Shown here piece after piece: positions 34,796-37,288 of a DNA stretch of 37,288 nt. The stretch is taken from contig JAHHTT010000018.1 of assembly GCA_020024465.1 (NCBI GenBank), positions 1 through 37,288 of the forward strand, given 5' to 3'. The position numbers and the translations under genes were made by a program. The notes below the pieces were generated by a model. It saw only the letters and a program-made list of their open reading frames with translations. It did no database searches and was not told the origin of the DNA. Source of the stretch: Odoribacter sp. Its GTDB lineage: Bacteria; Bacteroidota; Bacteroidia; Bacteroidales; Marinifilaceae. Position 1 is the stretch's first letter. Every line of letters starts with the position of its first letter.

Positions 34796-35287
34796 ATGGT
34801 TATGATATACGGATATATTAGAGTAAGCAGTGATCGGCAGACAATCGAGAACCAGCGGTTTGAGATTATTAATTTTTGTAAAAGGCAAAAAATTCAGATT
34901 GACGGGTGGATTGAGGAAACCATTAGTGGAACGAGGGCTTATAGAGAGCGAGAATTGGGACGCTTGCTGGATAAAGTGCAAAAAGGGGATTTGATTATTT
35001 GTGCGGAATTGTCGCGTCTGGGGCGTAGTCTTTTTATGATTATGGAAATTTTGAATATCTGTATGACGAAAGAGTGTAAGGTATGGACGATAAAGGATAA
35101 TTACCGGTTGGGAGAGGATATTCAGAGTAAGGTGTTGGCTTTTGCATTTGGTCTGGCTGCAGAAATCGAACGTAATTTGATTAGTATGCGTACGAAGGAG
35201 GCTTTGGCAAGAAAAAAGGCGGAGGGGGTTGTTTTGGGACGTCCTAAAGGGAGCAGGAAATTTAAGGCGGCGGTAAAAGTTGAATGA
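34796..35287 (+). CDS. Mpi-family serine invertase lacking its C-terminal HTH
   Basis: This 163-residue serine recombinase resembles the Bacteroides master DNA invertase Mpi. The catalytic domain is intact: GYIRVSSDRQ with nucleophile Ser11, SRLGRS in the middle, and the long dimer helix ending ERNLISMRTKEALARKKAEG. Invertases of the Hin/Mpi type continue after GRPKG with a helix-turn-helix of roughly 40-50 residues. Here the frame ends 11 residues after GRPKG, and no HTH is seen in the other frames before recO. The protein may be inactive or dependent on a partner. Homologues begin at the second in-frame ATG (34802), which may be the true start. It lies beside the putative invertible segment, suggesting a past or present role there. 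Confidence 0.82.
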   Translation: MVMIYGYIRVSSDRQTIENQRFEIINFCKRQKIQIDGWIEETISGTRAYRERELGRLLDKVQKGDLIICAELSRLGRSLFMIMEILNICMTKECKVWTIKDNYRLGEDIQSKVLAFAFGLAAEIERNLISMRTKEALARKKAEGVVLGRPKGSRKFKAAVKVE

Positions 35288-35307
35288 TCGTTTGGGAGGG
35301 AGGAGTG

Positions 35308-36030
35308 TCAGGAGAAAATTTCCCGGATGACCTCAAGGGCCTTGCTGTTGAAATTCAGGTTGAGATTATGGCGGTAAAACAGCAGCAGTACATCCAGCAG
35401 GATGTTGCGGGCGGTACGGTTTAGGGGGATGGAGCGCAGTGCTTCGAGTGGGCAGGTGCATAGCGTGTGGATGATGCGGGCGGTATTGGGACCGGAGATG
35501 CTCGTGGCAGAGGTGTTTGCAGGATGAAAGCTGCCGTCAGCCGGAGAAAACAGATATCCCTCTTGCCAGGAATCGGTATTGATGCGGTAGCCGAGAGGCA
35601 GAGCCAGCCGGTACAGGAAATACAGGTTGAAGTTACCGGTGTCGCCTTGGCTGGTGTCCAGATAATCGACGGATTGGGTGATATAATGGAACAGCGGTTC
35701 GTTGGTGCCCTCGTTTTTCAGCAGGATGTGCAGTATTTCACCCCAAAGTAGCAGGATGTTCATTTTCACAATATCCATATACAGATTGGGGTGACTGACA
35801 AGGGGATTGGCTGATTTTAGACGTTGGAGCCCGCCCCGTTCGTTGGGGAGATATTCTGCCTCGATGCACTGGAATGGGTGGACGGTTCCGGTCTTGCGCT
35901 TGAATAGGGCGGATGGGGCTATCATGGAGAGATAGCCTTTTTCTTTCGAATACATGTGGATGATTTTCAGAGTATCCGAGTATCCGTTGGTTTTCAGTAT
36001 AATACCCGTGCAGACTTCCGGCTCCATCAT
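35308..36030 (-). CDS. recO: DNA repair protein RecO
   Basis: RecO works with RecF and RecR to load RecA on single-stranded DNA covered by SSB. The 240-residue protein has the N-terminal OB-fold signature: GIILKTNGYSDTLKIIHMYSKEKGYLSMIAPSA. The Bacteroidetes-type helical C-terminal region ends LLLFYRHNLNLNFNSKALEVIREIF. Two adjacent ATGs (36030 and 36027) could start it. It lies two bases downstream of rdgB on the same strand, so both are co-transcribed. It converges on the truncated invertase gene, with only 20 bases between them and no evident terminator. Confidence 0.93.
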   Translation of the reverse strand: MMEPEVCTGIILKTNGYSDTLKIIHMYSKEKGYLSMIAPSALFKRKTGTVHPFQCIEAEYLPNERGGLQRLKSANPLVSHPNLYMDIVKMNILLLWGEILHILLKNEGTNEPLFHYITQSVDYLDTSQGDTGNFNLYFLYRLALPLGYRINTDSWQEGYLFSPADGSFHPANTSATSISGPNTARIIHTLCTCPLEALRSIPLNRTARNILLDVLLLFYRHNLNLNFNSKALEVIREIFS

Positions 36031-36032
36031 GA

Positions 36033-36614
36033 TTATCGTTGTTGTGTTTTCAGAAAATCAACCAGTCCGGATACGGCGCGTCCGCGATGGCTGATGCTGT
36101 TTTTAGTATCCATGTCCATTTCTGCAAAGCTTTCTTTGAAACCTTCCGGACGGAAGATGGGGTCATATCCGAAGCCGGCAGTTCCGTGCTGTTCAGTGAG
36201 GATTTCTCCGTCGACACGTCCTTCAAACAGATATTCTTTGCCGTCGAGGATGAGGGCTATGACCGTTCGGAATCGTGCCTTGCGGTTGGTTTTGTCCTGC
36301 ATTCCGGCCAGTACTTTGTGCATATTCGCTTTTGAATCTTTTGCCGGTCCGGCATATCGGGCAGAGTGGACGCCCGGTTGTCCGTTTAAGGCTTCTATTT
36401 CGAGCCCTGTGTCGTCGGCAAAACAGTTATATCCATAGTGCTCCTTAATATAGCGTGCTTTTTGCAGGGCGTTTTCTTCGAGCGTTTCGTGCTCCTCGGG
36501 AATGTCATCATGGCAGCCGATAGCTTCAAGTGGAATGATTTCGTAGATTCCTTTCAGCAGATGGGATATCTCTTCCAGTTTGTGTTTGTTGTTTGTTGCA
36601 AAAACTAAAGACAT
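36033..36614 (-). CDS. rdgB: XTP/dITP diphosphatase (non-canonical purine NTP pyrophosphatase)
   Basis: RdgB/HAM1 hydrolyses ITP, dITP and XTP to monophosphates, which keeps deaminated purines out of DNA. The 193-residue protein begins with the family signature MSLVFATNNKHKLEEI. It then shows ENALQKARY, the FADDTGLEIEALNGQPGVHSARYAG block, and the C-terminal GTAGFGYDPIFRPEG and NSISHRGRA motifs. Length is typical. It is immediately upstream of recO on the same strand, a plausible genome-maintenance pair. Confidence 0.96.
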   Translation of the reverse strand: MSLVFATNNKHKLEEISHLLKGIYEIIPLEAIGCHDDIPEEHETLEENALQKARYIKEHYGYNCFADDTGLEIEALNGQPGVHSARYAGPAKDSKANMHKVLAGMQDKTNRKARFRTVIALILDGKEYLFEGRVDGEILTEQHGTAGFGYDPIFRPEGFKESFAEMDMDTKNSISHRGRAVSGLVDFLKTQQR

Positions 36615-36642
36615 AATTTATTTTTTTTATGGTTTGCTTTTA

Positions 36643-37202
36643 TTTTACAGTCTGCGGATTTCCTCTTCAGGCAAGGCTGTCAGTTCTGAAATCACTTTGG
36701 AAGGGTGCCCTTTGGCTTCCATTTGCCGGGCGATTTGGTATGCTTTTTTTTGTTCGCCTATCGCTTCTCCTTTTTCAAGACCTTTTTTCTCGGCACCGCT
36801 TATCAGTGTTTTTTCCACGCTGATGGTATCCCGGAATTTTTCGTAACCGGCAAGTTGTGCCTCGATGAAAGTGGCTTCTTTCAGTGATTTTATGTTTTTT
36901 TTACTTCCGGATTTTCCAGCAGTTCATAGTTTTCGCCAGTCTTTATCTGGCGGACGTAGGCTTTCGAGGCGTTGGACAGGATGCGGTATTTGAACTCTGA
37001 CGTCCATGCAGCGTACATCCACAATACTGTTTTTGCGCAACGGATTGTCGGGGACCATATCTGCTGGCAGATATTCTATTTTGCAGATTTCCTCGCCATT
37101 CCCTAATGGCAACAGGGCGTTCAGAAAACTTTGCACCAGATCGGAATGTTCGCCGAATACCCGCTTGAATGTCAAATCGGCTTTCGGAACCAAGTATCTC
37201 AT
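36643..37202 (-). pseudogene. Decayed PD-(D/E)XK nuclease/transposase-family (Rpn-like) gene
   Basis: The minus strand encodes the typical start of these proteins (MRYLVPKADLTFKRVFGEHSDLVQSF ... NPLRKNSIVDVRC) from 37202 to about 37010. The frame then shifts; WTSEFKYRILSNASKAYVRQ and IKTGENYELL follow in another frame, missing about a dozen residues that usually carry catalytic acidic positions. Next, ENPEVKK runs into an 8-A tract (36895-36902) where one base appears lost. A third frame then gives IKSLKEATFIEAQLAGYEKF and the usual charged C-terminus ending EEIRRL at 36643. The large middle of the protein is absent. At least two deletions and two frameshifts make it non-functional. Confidence 0.85.
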
Positions 37203-37288
37203 ACAGTTACTACTTTTGTTTCTTTATGACAAAGGTACGGTTAAATTCCGAGATTACAGTGGTATGGAGTGTTATTTCTGTATGTTAT

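Noticed and set aside
1..37288. tRNA, rRNA, CRISPR array or complete insertion sequence
   Set aside because: I saw no cloverleaf tRNA, rRNA sequence, regular spacer-repeat array or intact transposase with terminal repeats.

Overview
The window looks like chromosomal DNA from an anaerobic member of the Bacteroidales. The evidence is Bacteroidetes-type promoter boxes (TAnnTTTG), mostly absent Shine-Dalgarno sequences, lipoproteins with acidic residues after the lipid cysteine, class III ribonucleotide reductase, a PG0541-type transporter-associated protein and a Mpi-like serine invertase. The large surface lipoprotein resembles proteins I associate with Odoribacter/Butyricimonas or Parabacteroides, but I cannot fix the genus.

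Layout. 1-1.6 kb: a TPR protein and a C_GCAxxG_C_C protein, translationally coupled, ending in a terminator. 1.7-4.8 kb: a cobalamin riboswitch, then nrdD and nrdG. 4.9-6.3 kb: a YitT-type membrane protein and a small AT-rich lipoprotein. 6.5-13.2 kb, minus strand: a classical tripartite RND efflux operon (TetR regulator, TolC-like channel, adaptor lipoprotein, AcrB-like pump, PII-like small protein). 13.3-15.3 kb, plus strand: dnaG, probably leaderless or nearly so. 15.3-30.7 kb, minus strand: the most unusual part, a seven-gene operon. In order it encodes an ABC ATPase, an ABC-2 permease fused to a large periplasmic M1-like domain without its zinc motif plus a golvesin-like domain, a TolC-like channel, an adaptor lipoprotein, an RND permease, a second RND permease fused to an ABC ATPase, and a short ABC-2 permease. 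31.0-34.2 kb, minus: a 1071-residue surface lipoprotein. 34.3-34.5 kb: a 16-bp inverted repeat flanking about 142 bp, resembling a Mpi-type invertible promoter. 34.8-35.3 kb: a serine invertase lacking the usual C-terminal helix-turn-helix. 35.3-36.6 kb, minus: recO and rdgB. 36.6-37.2 kb, minus: a decayed PD-(D/E)XK nuclease/transposase-family (Rpn-like) gene.

How it works together (inference). The seven-gene operon contains every part of a heterodimeric ABC exporter (two paralogous ATPases, two unequal ABC-2 permeases) and every part of a tripartite RND pump with two unequal permeases. The two machines are covalently joined in the 1582-residue protein. In that fusion the membrane block sits between the first beta strand of the ABC domain and the rest of the domain. 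I know of no characterised function for this assembly; it is my main candidate for an undescribed system. The second candidate is the lipoprotein gene with its apparent invertible upstream segment, a strand-specific terminator inside that segment, an 11-bp phased repeat array and a truncated invertase gene.
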